Assembly: GCA_040882465.1 (NCBI GenBank) | Contig: JBBEBG010000027.1 | Span: 1-64,000, forward strand | Length of the DNA: 64,000 nt | DNA from: Gemmatimonadota bacterium | Lineage (GTDB): Bacteria > Gemmatimonadota > Gemmatimonadetes > Longimicrobiales > Gaopeijiaceae | Direction of reading: 5' to 3' | Shown: piece by piece, positions 25,192-32,793 of the stretch | Layout: every line of letters begins with the position of its first letter | Numbering within the stretch: the first letter of the stretch is position 1 | Notes under the pieces: model-generated | Databases searched by the model: none | Told to the model about the DNA's origin: nothing | The model's input: the letters and a program-made list of their open reading frames with translations, nothing else | Translations under genes and position numbers: made by a program

Positions 25192-26604
25192 ATGAGACCC
25201 TCCCCTACCGACGGATACAGCATCACCCTTCGCCTGAAGCTCGCCAACAGGCCGGGGGTCCTCGGTTTGGTCACATCCACCATCGGAGAGGCCGGGGGCA
25301 GCATCGGAGCCGTCGATATCGTCGAGGCGGACTTCCACCAACTCGTCCGCGACATCACCCTTGCCGCGGGCAACGACCAACACGCCCAGGAGATCATCGA
25401 AGCGGTCAGCAACCTGCCCGGGGTCACATTCCTCCACTATTCCGACCGCGTCTTTCTATTGCACCTCGGGGGGAAAATCGAGGTGAAGAGCAAGATCCCC
25501 ATCCAAACCCGGGCCGACCTTTCACGCGCCTACACCCCCGGGGTTGCCAGGGTCTGCACCGCCATCCACGAGGACCCGGCCAAGGCCTTCACCCTGACGA
25601 TCAAGCGCAACAGCGTCGCCGTTGTCACCGACGGAACCGCCGTCCTCGGCCTTGGAAACATCGGCCCCGCCGCAGCGATGCCGGTGATGGAGGGCAAGGC
25701 GATGCTCTTCAAGGAGTTCGCCAACATCGACGCCTTTCCCCTCTGTCTCGACACCACGGATGTCGATACGATCGTCGCCACCGTCAAGGCGATCGCGCCG
25801 GGCTTCGGCGGCATCAATCTCGAGGACATCTCGGCCCCCCGTTGCTTCGAGGTGGAGCGCCGCCTGCGCGAGGCCCTCGACATCCCCGTCTTTCACGACG
25901 ACCAGCACGGAACCGCCGTCGTCGTACTCGCTGCCGCCATCAACGCGCTCCGCGTCGTGGGGAAGACCCTCGCCGAAGCGAGAGTCGTCGTTTCAGGCGC
26001 CGGAGCCGCCGGGACCGCCTGTGCGAAGATGCTCGTCGCCGGAGGGGTGCGGCACCTCGTTGGCTGCGACCTTCACGGAGTCATCCACCGCGGCCGCGAG
26101 GAGGAGGGCCTCGATTGGTGGAAGGCCGAAACCAATCCCGACCAGCGGACGGGGACGCTATCCGAAGTGATCGACGGCACCGACCTCTTCCTCGGGGTCT
26201 CCAGCGGAGGGGTGCTCACGGCGGAAATGGTCTGCCGCATGGCGCCCAACCCGGTCGTCTTTGCCCTGGCCAATCCCATTCCCGAAATCACCCCGGAAGA
26301 GGCCGCTCCCCATGCCAGGGTCATTGCCACGGGACGCAGCGACTACCCCAACCAGATCAACAACGTGCTCTGCTTTCCCGGGATCTTCCGGGGCGCCCTC
26401 GACTGCCGCGCGTCCGAAATCAACGAGGCCATGAAGCTGGCCGCCGCCTACGCCATCGCCGACTGCATCACCGAGGTCGAGCTGACCGCCGACTATATCA
26501 TCCCCTCGATCTTCAATCGGCGGGTCACCCCCGCGGTCGCATCAGCGGTGGAACAGGCAGCCTACGAAACCGGAGTGGCCCGACGGGAACGGACCGCTTC
26601 CTGA
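25192..26604 (+). CDS. NAD(P)-dependent malic enzyme with N-terminal ACT domain
   Basis: The 470-residue protein has an ACT domain (residues about 8-85: [33 protein letters not shown]). The malic enzyme core follows: [67 protein letters not shown], and the dinucleotide site [18 protein letters not shown]. The reaction is oxidative decarboxylation of malate to pyruvate. The ACT domain suggests amino-acid or metabolite control. ATG 25192 precedes the ACT domain directly. It ends facing the GGT gene. Confidence 0.9.
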   Translation: MRPSPTDGYSITLRLKLANRPGVLGLVTSTIGEAGGSIGAVDIVEADFHQLVRDITLAAGNDQHAQEIIEAVSNLPGVTFLHYSDRVFLLHLGGKIEVKSKIPIQTRADLSRAYTPGVARVCTAIHEDPAKAFTLTIKRNSVAVVTDGTAVLGLGNIGPAAAMPVMEGKAMLFKEFANIDAFPLCLDTTDVDTIVATVKAIAPGFGGINLEDISAPRCFEVERRLREALDIPVFHDDQHGTAVVVLAAAINALRVVGKTLAEARVVVSGAGAAGTACAKMLVAGGVRHLVGCDLHGVIHRGREEEGLDWWKAETNPDQRTGTLSEVIDGTDLFLGVSSGGVLTAEMVCRMAPNPVVFALANPIPEITPEEAAPHARVIATGRSDYPNQINNVLCFPGIFRGALDCRASEINEAMKLAAAYAIADCITEVELTADYIIPSIFNRRVTPAVASAVEQAAYETGVARRERTAS

Positions 26605-26666
26605 AAGCCGCGATCCCAGGTTGCGGCGGGCCGGGGGAGGCGCCGATCAGGCGTCCGCCGGTCGCG

Positions 26667-28436
26667 TCACTCCCGGCGTACCCCCACGGCGCTCCCGGTC
26701 CACCGCGGCTCCGCCACCCCGAGGAGCCCGCCCGCTTCGAACTCCACGGCGTGGACGCGCCCGAAGAAGCCGGACGGCTGCCCCTCGACCTCGAACCCTT
26801 GCTCGCGGAGGAGGGCGAGGTCCGCGGCCTCCCAGCGGCCCACCGGCCCGGACTCGACGGACACTCCCGTGAGCCCGTTGGGATGGACGCGTGGAGCGGC
26901 GACCGCCTCCGGCAGGGTCATTTCATGGTCGATGCGGCGGCTCACGACCTGGATCACGGCGGAGATGATGCGTGCGTCTCCCGCTCCCCCGAGGGCGAAC
27001 CAGGGGCGACCGTCCGGATGGAGGACGAGGGTCGGCGCGATCGTGGAGGAGGGGCGCGACCCCGGTGTGCTCCCGAGGCGGGTCGCATAGAAGAACCCCA
27101 GGCCTGAAGCGGTCAGGCGCGTCCCCATCGCGGGACCGTTCGATTGCGTGTGCGTCACCACCATCCCGCTCGCATCGGCGGTGACGAGATGGGTCGTCGC
27201 CTCGCGGTCCGAGGGCGAAGTGACGAGGGTGCCGGGAGGGACGTCGAAGCTCCACTCCCTCGCGATCTCGGCACCGACTTCGCCGAACTGGCCCACGCCT
27301 CGGCCCCATCCGACGCCGGACCCCACGCCCACCCCGACCGCCGTCGGAACCGTGATCTCCTCGGCGCGTGTGCGCGCATGCTCCCTGGAGGTGAGGACCG
27401 CGGCGCTTTCCTCCTCCGAACCGTGGTTCCCGTTGCGGTCGGAGATCGCCAGCTGCATCGCCTGGCTCACCACGGCTGCCCACCGCGCCCCCTCATCCGC
27501 CTCAGGCACGCCCACCTCCTCCAAGATCTGGAGGGCCTCCACGACCGCGTGCCCCGCGGCGGGGCGGAAGTTCGACGCGATCTCGTAGCCCCGGTAGCTC
27601 CCCCGGGCGGGGATGGCGGACAGCGCGTCGTAGCCCGCGAGCTCTTCCCTCGTGATGAAGCCGCCCAGGCGCGTCATCTCAGCGTGGATGGAGTCGGCAA
27701 CCCACCCGGAGTAGAAGCCGGCCCACCCGTCCGCCGCGATCGCCCGTAGCGCCCGGGCCAAATCCGGGTTTCGGAACCGTTCCCCCGCCTCCCTCGGCGA
27801 TCCATCCGGCCGGAGCCAGAGCTCCCGGGAGGCCGGATACTCCGCAAGGTCGCCGACACCCCCGGCCCAGCGCGCGGCCTCGTCCGCCGGGAGCGCGAAG
27901 CCCTCCTCCGCGAGGCGGATCGCCCCCTCCATCACACGCGCGAGGGGGAGGGTGCCGTGCGCCTCGTGAACCCGCACGAGTGCGGCCGGGACCCCGGGGA
28001 TCGCTGCACGTTCGTAGCCGGGGGGAAGTCCCGACTCCGGTGCGTAACCATGCGGCACCTGGTTCAGACCATCGAAGCCCACGATCGCTCCATCCGGGAG
28101 GCGGATCAGGGTGCTCGCCCGCCCGCCGAGCCCCGACATGGACGGCTCCGTCACCGCTAGGGCGAAGCCGGTGGCCACCGCGGCGTCGACGGCGTTCCCC
28201 CCCGCGGCCAGGATCCCGGCCCCCACCTCGGTGGCCAGCACCGACGCACTCGCCACGACTCCGACGTCCGAACGCACGACCTGAGCGGCACGCGCCGTGA
28301 GCGCCTCCGCCCCAACGGGTCCGCCTCCGCCGGCCCACCCTACGCAGCCTGCGATGGCGAAAACGAGTGTGGCGATGCCCCACGCGAGGACGGCGGGGCG
28401 GGCCCGGCCGCGCCGGGCGAAGGCGTACGAGATCAT
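26667..28436 (-). CDS. Gamma-glutamyltransferase-like lipoprotein
   Basis: This 589-residue Ntn-hydrolase precursor has a lipobox signal (ATLVFAIAGCVGW). The large-subunit start is VASASVLATEVGAGILAAGG and NAVDAAVATGFALAVTEPSM. The autoprocessing Thr lies in DREATTHLVTADASG (about residue 414 from this start). The small subunit contains GLGFFYATRLGSTPGSRPSS. It would cleave gamma-glutamyl bonds in the periplasm. A Gly/Val-rich stretch (TAVGVGVGSGVGWGRGVGQF) lies just before the cleavage region, an unusual linker. ATG 28436 is preferred over 28484. Confidence 0.88.
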   Translation of the reverse strand: MISYAFARRGRARPAVLAWGIATLVFAIAGCVGWAGGGGPVGAEALTARAAQVVRSDVGVVASASVLATEVGAGILAAGGNAVDAAVATGFALAVTEPSMSGLGGRASTLIRLPDGAIVGFDGLNQVPHGYAPESGLPPGYERAAIPGVPAALVRVHEAHGTLPLARVMEGAIRLAEEGFALPADEAARWAGGVGDLAEYPASRELWLRPDGSPREAGERFRNPDLARALRAIAADGWAGFYSGWVADSIHAEMTRLGGFITREELAGYDALSAIPARGSYRGYEIASNFRPAAGHAVVEALQILEEVGVPEADEGARWAAVVSQAMQLAISDRNGNHGSEEESAAVLTSREHARTRAEEITVPTAVGVGVGSGVGWGRGVGQFGEVGAEIAREWSFDVPPGTLVTSPSDREATTHLVTADASGMVVTHTQSNGPAMGTRLTASGLGFFYATRLGSTPGSRPSSTIAPTLVLHPDGRPWFALGGAGDARIISAVIQVVSRRIDHEMTLPEAVAAPRVHPNGLTGVSVESGPVGRWEAADLALLREQGFEVEGQPSGFFGRVHAVEFEAGGLLGVAEPRWTGSAVGVRRE

Positions 28437-28719
28437 CGATTCCTCACTTCGGTTGACGGCACGTCTCGACGAACGGTTGCCCACCAGCTAGCGACCTGCC
28501 TGGGCCCGGGATCCGCGGAGGCGGGAGCGTCATGCGGGAGCATCATCATGATCATGCGCGCCCGGGACGGCCCCCGCCACCTTCCTCCCCGGGACCATCG
28601 GCCCGTTTCACGGCGATCCGTGGTTCACGCTACTTTTAGAGCAGCATGGACCCGCCCTCCGTCTGCGACCTCACCGATTCCCCGCCGATGATCCTGAGGC
28701 GGATGCCGCCCGATCTCCG

Positions 28720-29997
28720 ATGACCCCGACCACGACGAAGGCCGAGCCGAGCTTCTACGAGGCGACCCAGGCACAATACCGGCGCGCCGCCGACCTGATC
28801 GGACTCGACGGGAACGTCCGCGTGATCCTGGACGAACCCAAGAACGTGATCCAGGTGAACTTCCCGGTCCGCATGGACGACGGCCGCTACCGGCTCTTCC
28901 AAGGATACCGCGTCCAGCACAACAACATCCTCGGCCCTTACAAGGGCGGAATCCGCTACCACCCGGACGTCTCCATGGACGAGGTCATGGCGCTCGCGGC
29001 GCTCATGACCTGGAAGTGCGCGCTGGTGGGCCTTCCCCTCGGCGGTGCCAAGGGAGGGGTCCGGATCGACCCGAGCGGCCACTCGACCGACGAGCTCATG
29101 CGCGTCACGCGCCGGCTCACCCACGCGCTGGGCACGAACATCGGCGCCGACTACGACATCCCGGCGCCGGATATGGGGACGAGCGCGCAGACCATGAACT
29201 GGATCATGGACACGTACGTCAACACCGTGGGCTACGCCGGCCGAAACCTCCACCGCGGTGTCGTCACCGGGAAGAGCATCGCCTGTGGCGGGAGCGAGGG
29301 CCGCGAGAAGGCGACGGGCCAGGGCCTGGTCGATCTGGTGGAGGAGTGGGCCCTCCTCCATCGCCTGCGCCTATCGGGCGCCTCCTTCACCGTGCAGGGA
29401 TTCGGGAATGTCGGCTCCAACGCCGCGGTCCTCCTCGGGGCGATCGGGGCGCGCTGTATCGCCGTCATGGATCACCGGGGTTCGATCGCGAACACGGACG
29501 GGATCCCCCTCGAGGCCCTCCGCGACTATGTCCGCGAGACTGGAAGCGTGGCGGCCTTCCCGGGAGCCGAGGCGATTTCGGTCGACGAGTTCTGGTCCGT
29601 GGAGACCGACATCGTCATCCCTGCGGCGGTCGAGAACGTGATCGACGCGCGAGTGGCGGGATTGCTCCGCGCGAAGGTCGTGGCCGAGGGCGCGAATGGA
29701 CCCACGACGCCGGCGGGGGACATCGTCCTCCGCGAACGTGGGATCGACGTCCTCCCGGATGTGTTGGCCAATGCCGGCGGCGTGACCGTCTCCTACTTCG
29801 AGTGGAGCCAGAACAGGAATAACGAGCGGTGGGACCTGGAGGAGGTGGACGGTCGACTGAAGCGTCGGCTCCTCCGAAGCTACCAACGTGTCCGAGAAGA
29901 ATCGGAGCGCCGGCCCTGCGACCTCCGGACCGCGTGTTACGTGGTCGCCCTGGAGCAGATCCAGTCCGCTTACAGCGAGCGCGGGATCTTTCCCTGA
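28720..29997 (+). CDS. gdhA: Glutamate dehydrogenase
   Basis: The 425-residue protein matches the hexameric GDH family: GYRVQHNNILGPYKGGIRYH, PDVSMDEVMALAALMTWKCA, LPLGGAKGGV (catalytic and substrate Lys residues), and DYDIPAPDMGT. The Rossmann glycines are in VQGFGNVGSNAA. It interconverts glutamate and 2-oxoglutarate with NAD(P). The 28485-28719 gap before it shows no gene. Confidence 0.93.
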   Translation: MTPTTTKAEPSFYEATQAQYRRAADLIGLDGNVRVILDEPKNVIQVNFPVRMDDGRYRLFQGYRVQHNNILGPYKGGIRYHPDVSMDEVMALAALMTWKCALVGLPLGGAKGGVRIDPSGHSTDELMRVTRRLTHALGTNIGADYDIPAPDMGTSAQTMNWIMDTYVNTVGYAGRNLHRGVVTGKSIACGGSEGREKATGQGLVDLVEEWALLHRLRLSGASFTVQGFGNVGSNAAVLLGAIGARCIAVMDHRGSIANTDGIPLEALRDYVRETGSVAAFPGAEAISVDEFWSVETDIVIPAAVENVIDARVAGLLRAKVVAEGANGPTTPAGDIVLRERGIDVLPDVLANAGGVTVSYFEWSQNRNNERWDLEEVDGRLKRRLLRSYQRVREESERRPCDLRTACYVVALEQIQSAYSERGIFP

Positions 29998-30027
29998 TCC
30001 CCAACTCCAACCCCAACCAGTACCGCC

Positions 30028-30378
30028 ATGGACAACACGAGGGTCTTCCGAATGTCGTTCGCCGGCGTCTACCCGCATTACATCGCCAAGGCGGAGAAGA
30101 AAGGCCGCACCAAGCAAGAGGTGCACGCCGTCATTCACTGGCTCACGGGCTACGATGATCAGGCGCTCGCACGTGTGATCGCCGACAGAGTCGACCTCGA
30201 GACCTTCTTCGCCCAAGCCCCTCGGATCAACCCGAACGTCTCGAAGATCACCGGGGTGATCTGTGGATATCGCGTGGAGGAGATCGAGGACCCGCTCATG
30301 CAGAAGATCCGCTACATGGACAAGCTGGTCGACGAGTTGGCCAGGGGAAAGGCGATGGAAAAGGTCCTACGGAAGTAG
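30028..30378 (+). CDS. DUF2200 family protein
   Basis: The 116-residue protein reads TRVFRMSFAGVYPHYIAKAE, KKGRTKQEVHAVIHWLTGYD, FFAQAPRINPNVSKITGVIC, then GYRVEEIEDPLMQKIRYMDK. This is the DUF2200 signature over its full length. The function is unknown. It lies 30 bp after gdhA and is probably co-transcribed. Confidence 0.88.
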   Translation: MDNTRVFRMSFAGVYPHYIAKAEKKGRTKQEVHAVIHWLTGYDDQALARVIADRVDLETFFAQAPRINPNVSKITGVICGYRVEEIEDPLMQKIRYMDKLVDELARGKAMEKVLRK

Positions 30379-30410
30379 GTCCGTTGTCGGAGCCACCCAA
30401 CAGACGAACG

Positions 30411-30767
30411 ATGGCCCTCCTCCGCGTCGAATCCTTCGCCATATCCTTGGACGGCTTCGGTGCCGGCCCGAACCAGACGCGCGAGGAGCCCCTCGGCGTG
30501 GGCGGCGAGGCCCTGCACGACTGGTTCATTTCCACCCGCACCTTCCAGCGCGCGAGCGGTGGCGACGGCGCCGACACGATCCGACAGTACGTCCAGGCCC
30601 CGCTCATCGACGAGCTGCACATCGCGATCGCGCCGATCCTTCTCGGCGACGGGGAATCGCTGTTCGAGGGAAACGACATGCTCGCCCTCGGCTACGAGGT
30701 GGCTCGGTTCGCCGCGTCGGAGTAGGTGACGCATGTGATCCTCCGGCGGAAGGGCGCCGAAGGCTGA
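30411..30767 (+). pseudogene. RibD/dihydrofolate-reductase-like protein with central deletion
   Basis: The N-terminus (LLRVESFAISLDGFGAGPNQ) and C-terminus (TIRQYVQAPLIDELHIAIAP, then ILLGDGESLFEGNDMLALGY) of the RibD C-terminal/DHFR-like family are joined in frame. About half of the usual 200+ residues is missing between HDWFISTRTFQR and ASGGDGADTIRQ. A TAG at 30723 also cuts off the last strand (THVILRRKGAEG, still readable to 30767). It is not expected to work. Confidence 0.75.
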
Positions 30768-30785
30768 CCCAGGAGCACGCGCAAT

Positions 30786-30807
30786 CAATCTCCCATGGAG
30801 ACGCCCC
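30786..30807. promoter_or_regulatory. Conserved motif of DUF4160-DUF2442 locus 3
   Basis: CAATCTCCCATGGAG is followed by ACGCCCC. The 15-mer is identical to that of locus 2 (13945-13959), although the surrounding DNA is unrelated. It lies 58 bp before the DUF4160 GTG. Confidence 0.5.
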
Positions 30808-30839
30808 GAAGGACGCGCGAGGCTTCGTCCATTCGCGGA

Positions 30840-30862
30840 TTCCGCCACCGCCGGAGGCGGAA
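30840..30862 (+). promoter_or_regulatory. Hairpin enclosing the DUF4160 ribosome binding site
   Basis: TTCCGCC (30840-30846) pairs with GGCGGAA (30856-30862). The Shine-Dalgarno GGAGG (30853-30857) is partly inside the right arm, just before GTG 30865. Folding of the mRNA would limit initiation. Confidence 0.45.
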
Positions 30863-30864
30863 AA

Positions 30865-31116
30865 GTGCCAACCTTCGACGTGCCGACGGTTCTCCGGTCC
30901 GGGCCCGATCAGTCCTTTTTCGTCAGCCACGATATCCCCGAACCCCCTCACGTTCACGTCGATCGTGAGCGGATGTCCGCGAAGTCCTGGCTTGACGCAG
31001 TGGCGTCGGCACGAAACGTCGGTTACGGTGCATATGAGCTTCGGCGAATCGAACAATTGGTGGTCGAGCACAGAGCGCGGCTCTTGGAGGCCTGGAATGA
31101 CCCCTTCCTCGGTTAA
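30865..31116 (+). CDS. DUF4160 protein (locus 3)
   Basis: The 83-residue protein shows VPTVLRSGPDQSFFVSHDIP, EPPHVHVDRERMSAKSWLD (the conserved H-x-H), and GYGAYELRRIEQLVVEHRAR then LLEAWNDPF. This is full length for DUF4160. GTG 30865 follows GGAGG by 7 nt. It overlaps the downstream chimera by 20 bp, as in locus 1. Confidence 0.8.
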   Translation: MPTFDVPTVLRSGPDQSFFVSHDIPEPPHVHVDRERMSAKSWLDAVASARNVGYGAYELRRIEQLVVEHRARLLEAWNDPFLG

Positions 31117-31276
31117 CTCCGGCGAGCGTGTTGAGGCTGTGTACTTTTCGGACGACCGGCTCTCCGTGGACCTTGCCGATGGCCGAACCATCACGGTACC
31201 ACTGGATCGGGGTCGGATCGTTAGGGATGTGATTTCCCCCGCCGCGGATCCTTCGGAGTGGGAAGCGCTCCGCTAG
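31097..31276 (+). CDS. Chimeric protein: DUF2442 N-terminus fused to Phd antitoxin C-terminus
   Basis: Residues 1-37 (RLSVDLADGRTITVPLD) match DUF2442 of locus 1 (RLSVDLADGRTISAPLE). The rest (DRGRIVRDVISPAADPSEWE) matches the C-terminal tail of the Phd antitoxins (DRGRVVGDVILPATDPSEWE in 2396-2665). The join is in frame at Leu-Asp/Asp-Arg. Immediately after, GTGAAGGTCCTTCTCG (31289-31304) matches the first codons of the associated VapC, then homology ends. So a Phd-VapC operon once lay here and recombined into the DUF2442 gene. Whether the 59-residue product works is unknown. Confidence 0.75.
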   Translation: MTPSSVNSGERVEAVYFSDDRLSVDLADGRTITVPLDRGRIVRDVISPAADPSEWEALR

Positions 31277-31355
31277 GGCCGCCCGGACGTGAAGGTCCTT
31301 CTCGGTCCCCTCGGTAGCGCACGAAGCCCGTTGAATGCCGGGTCTCACCGCGTTA

Positions 31356-31383
31356 GGTTCCGTTACGGTTGCATAATGGAACC
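31356..31383. promoter_or_regulatory. Inverted repeat upstream of FitA-like antitoxin
   Basis: GGTTCC (31356-31361) and GGAACC (31378-31383) flank a CATAAT box (31372-31377) that could be a -10 element. The repeat ends 11 bp before the ATG at 31395. It is a plausible autoregulatory operator. Confidence 0.45.
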
Positions 31384-31394
31384 ACTGCGGGCCC

Positions 31395-31637
31395 ATGCCG
31401 AACCTCACCATCAAGAACCTCGGGGAGCCCCTCCTCGTCCAACTCCGCGAAGCGGCGGAACGGAACCGCCGGAGCCTCAATAGCGAGGTGATCCGGCGGC
31501 TCGAGGCCTCCGTGGGAAGCGCACCGGCCGATGCGGCGGAGCTCCTCGCCCAGGCTCGGTCGATCCGCGAACGCGCGCGCCTTCCCTATCTCACGGACGA
31601 GGCGATCCGCGTGGCGCGGGACGAGGGGCGTCCTTGA
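31395..31637 (+). CDS. FitA-like RHH antitoxin
   Basis: The 80-residue protein has the FitA/Arc pattern: PNLTIKNLGEPLLVQLREAA then ERNRRSLNSEVIRRLEASVG, with a C-terminal toxin-binding segment (LPYLTDEAIRVARDEGRP). It binds DNA as a dimer and neutralises the PIN partner. Its stop overlaps the toxin TTG as TTGA. Confidence 0.85.
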   Translation: MPNLTIKNLGEPLLVQLREAAERNRRSLNSEVIRRLEASVGSAPADAAELLAQARSIRERARLPYLTDEAIRVARDEGRP

Positions 31638-32035
31638 TCGTCGCCGACGTGAACCTCATCGCCTATTTCTTCATCGAGGGCGAGCGAACGCGAGCGGCCG
31701 AAGCGGTAATCGAGCGGGACCCCGAGTGGGCCGCGCCCCTCCTCTGGAGAAGCGAGTGGCGAAACGTCCTCGCTGGCTATCTCCGAAGGGGTGAGCTCGA
31801 CGCCTCGGCGGCGATGGAGCTCATCGAGGCGGCCGAGGCGCTCCTTCGCGGGCGGGAACACCTCCCCGATGCGGGGCTCGTGATGGAGCTCGTCCTCGCA
31901 TCCTCGTGTTCCGCCTACGACTGTGAGTACGTGGCCCTCGCGGAGGCGCTCGGCCTTCCCCTCGTGACCGCGGACGCCCGCCTCCTCGCCGACTTTCCAG
32001 AGCGAGCCATCTCTCCCGAAGCGTTCACAGGCTGA
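31634..32035 (+). CDS. FitB/VapC-like PIN domain toxin
   Basis: The 133-residue protein has the four acidic positions: MIVADVNLIAYFFIEGERT (Asp5), LLWRSEWRNVLAGYL (Glu), SSCSAYDCEYVALAEALGLP (Asp), and LVTADARLLADFPE (Asp). It starts with TTG in a TTGA overlap. It is likely an RNase toxin with an intact catalytic set. Confidence 0.87.
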   Translation: MIVADVNLIAYFFIEGERTRAAEAVIERDPEWAAPLLWRSEWRNVLAGYLRRGELDASAAMELIEAAEALLRGREHLPDAGLVMELVLASSCSAYDCEYVALAEALGLPLVTADARLLADFPERAISPEAFTG

Positions 32036-32044
32036 ATCGCTACC

Positions 32045-32698
32045 TCACGCAAAGCCCGCCCCAGGAGCCTTGTCCCCCCCGAGATCCAAACCCTTGAACA
32101 GGAACGCCGCCGCCGCGGCGCCTGAAAAGTTCGCGACCAGGTAGATCCAGATGTTCGCGAAGGGCGAGATGCCGAGGAGGGAGATGCCCAGAGCCACCGC
32201 CGGGTTGAAGGCCCCACCGGAAATACCCCCGACCGCGTAGGCGCCCGCGACCACGGTGAAGCCGATCGCGAGACCGTAATAAGAGTTCCCTTCGCTGGCG
32301 CGCGCAGTGGCAACGCTCAGCACCACGAAGACCAGCGCGAAGGTGAAGAGAAACTCCGCGAGGAGAGCGCTCGGGACGTCCGGCGCGAGGGCCGTGACGG
32401 GGACGGGTCCCTTCAGGAAGCGGGTGGCGTGCGCCGCGAGCGCCGCGCCCGCGAGCTGCGCCGCCCAGTACACCGCCAGCTCCTTTCCGCTCGTCCGCCC
32501 GCGGAGGAGCACGCCGAGGGTCACCGCGGGATTGTAGTGAGCCCCCGAGATGGGTCCGCCGGCGTAGACCATGACCATCAGCGCGGAACCGATGGCGAGC
32601 GGCGCGAACCCCCCCGCGCCGGGCTCGAGCACGACCATGCCGATGGTGAACACCAGGAAGAAGGTGCCGATTGCCTCGACGACGGCTTTGCGCACCAT
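32045..32698 (-). CDS. Aquaporin (MIP family channel)
   Basis: The 217-residue membrane protein has six TM helices and both half-helix motifs, GAHYNPAVTLGVLLRG and GGAFNPAVALGISLLG. The start VRKAVVEAIGTFFLVFTIGM is typical of AqpZ-type channels. It would carry water and possibly small neutral solutes; selectivity cannot be set from sequence alone. It lies 95 bp downstream of the amidohydrolase gene on the same strand. Confidence 0.88.
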   Translation of the reverse strand: MVRKAVVEAIGTFFLVFTIGMVVLEPGAGGFAPLAIGSALMVMVYAGGPISGAHYNPAVTLGVLLRGRTSGKELAVYWAAQLAGAALAAHATRFLKGPVPVTALAPDVPSALLAEFLFTFALVFVVLSVATARASEGNSYYGLAIGFTVVAGAYAVGGISGGAFNPAVALGISLLGISPFANIWIYLVANFSGAAAAAFLFKGLDLGGDKAPGAGFA

Positions 32699-32793
32699 GA
32701 AAATCCCTCGGGGTCAGGGCGTGGATCGAGATCGTCGGGAGCGGAAGGGTCCAATGAAGTCCGGCGAGCGGGCGAAACGCAAGCTTGGGGACC

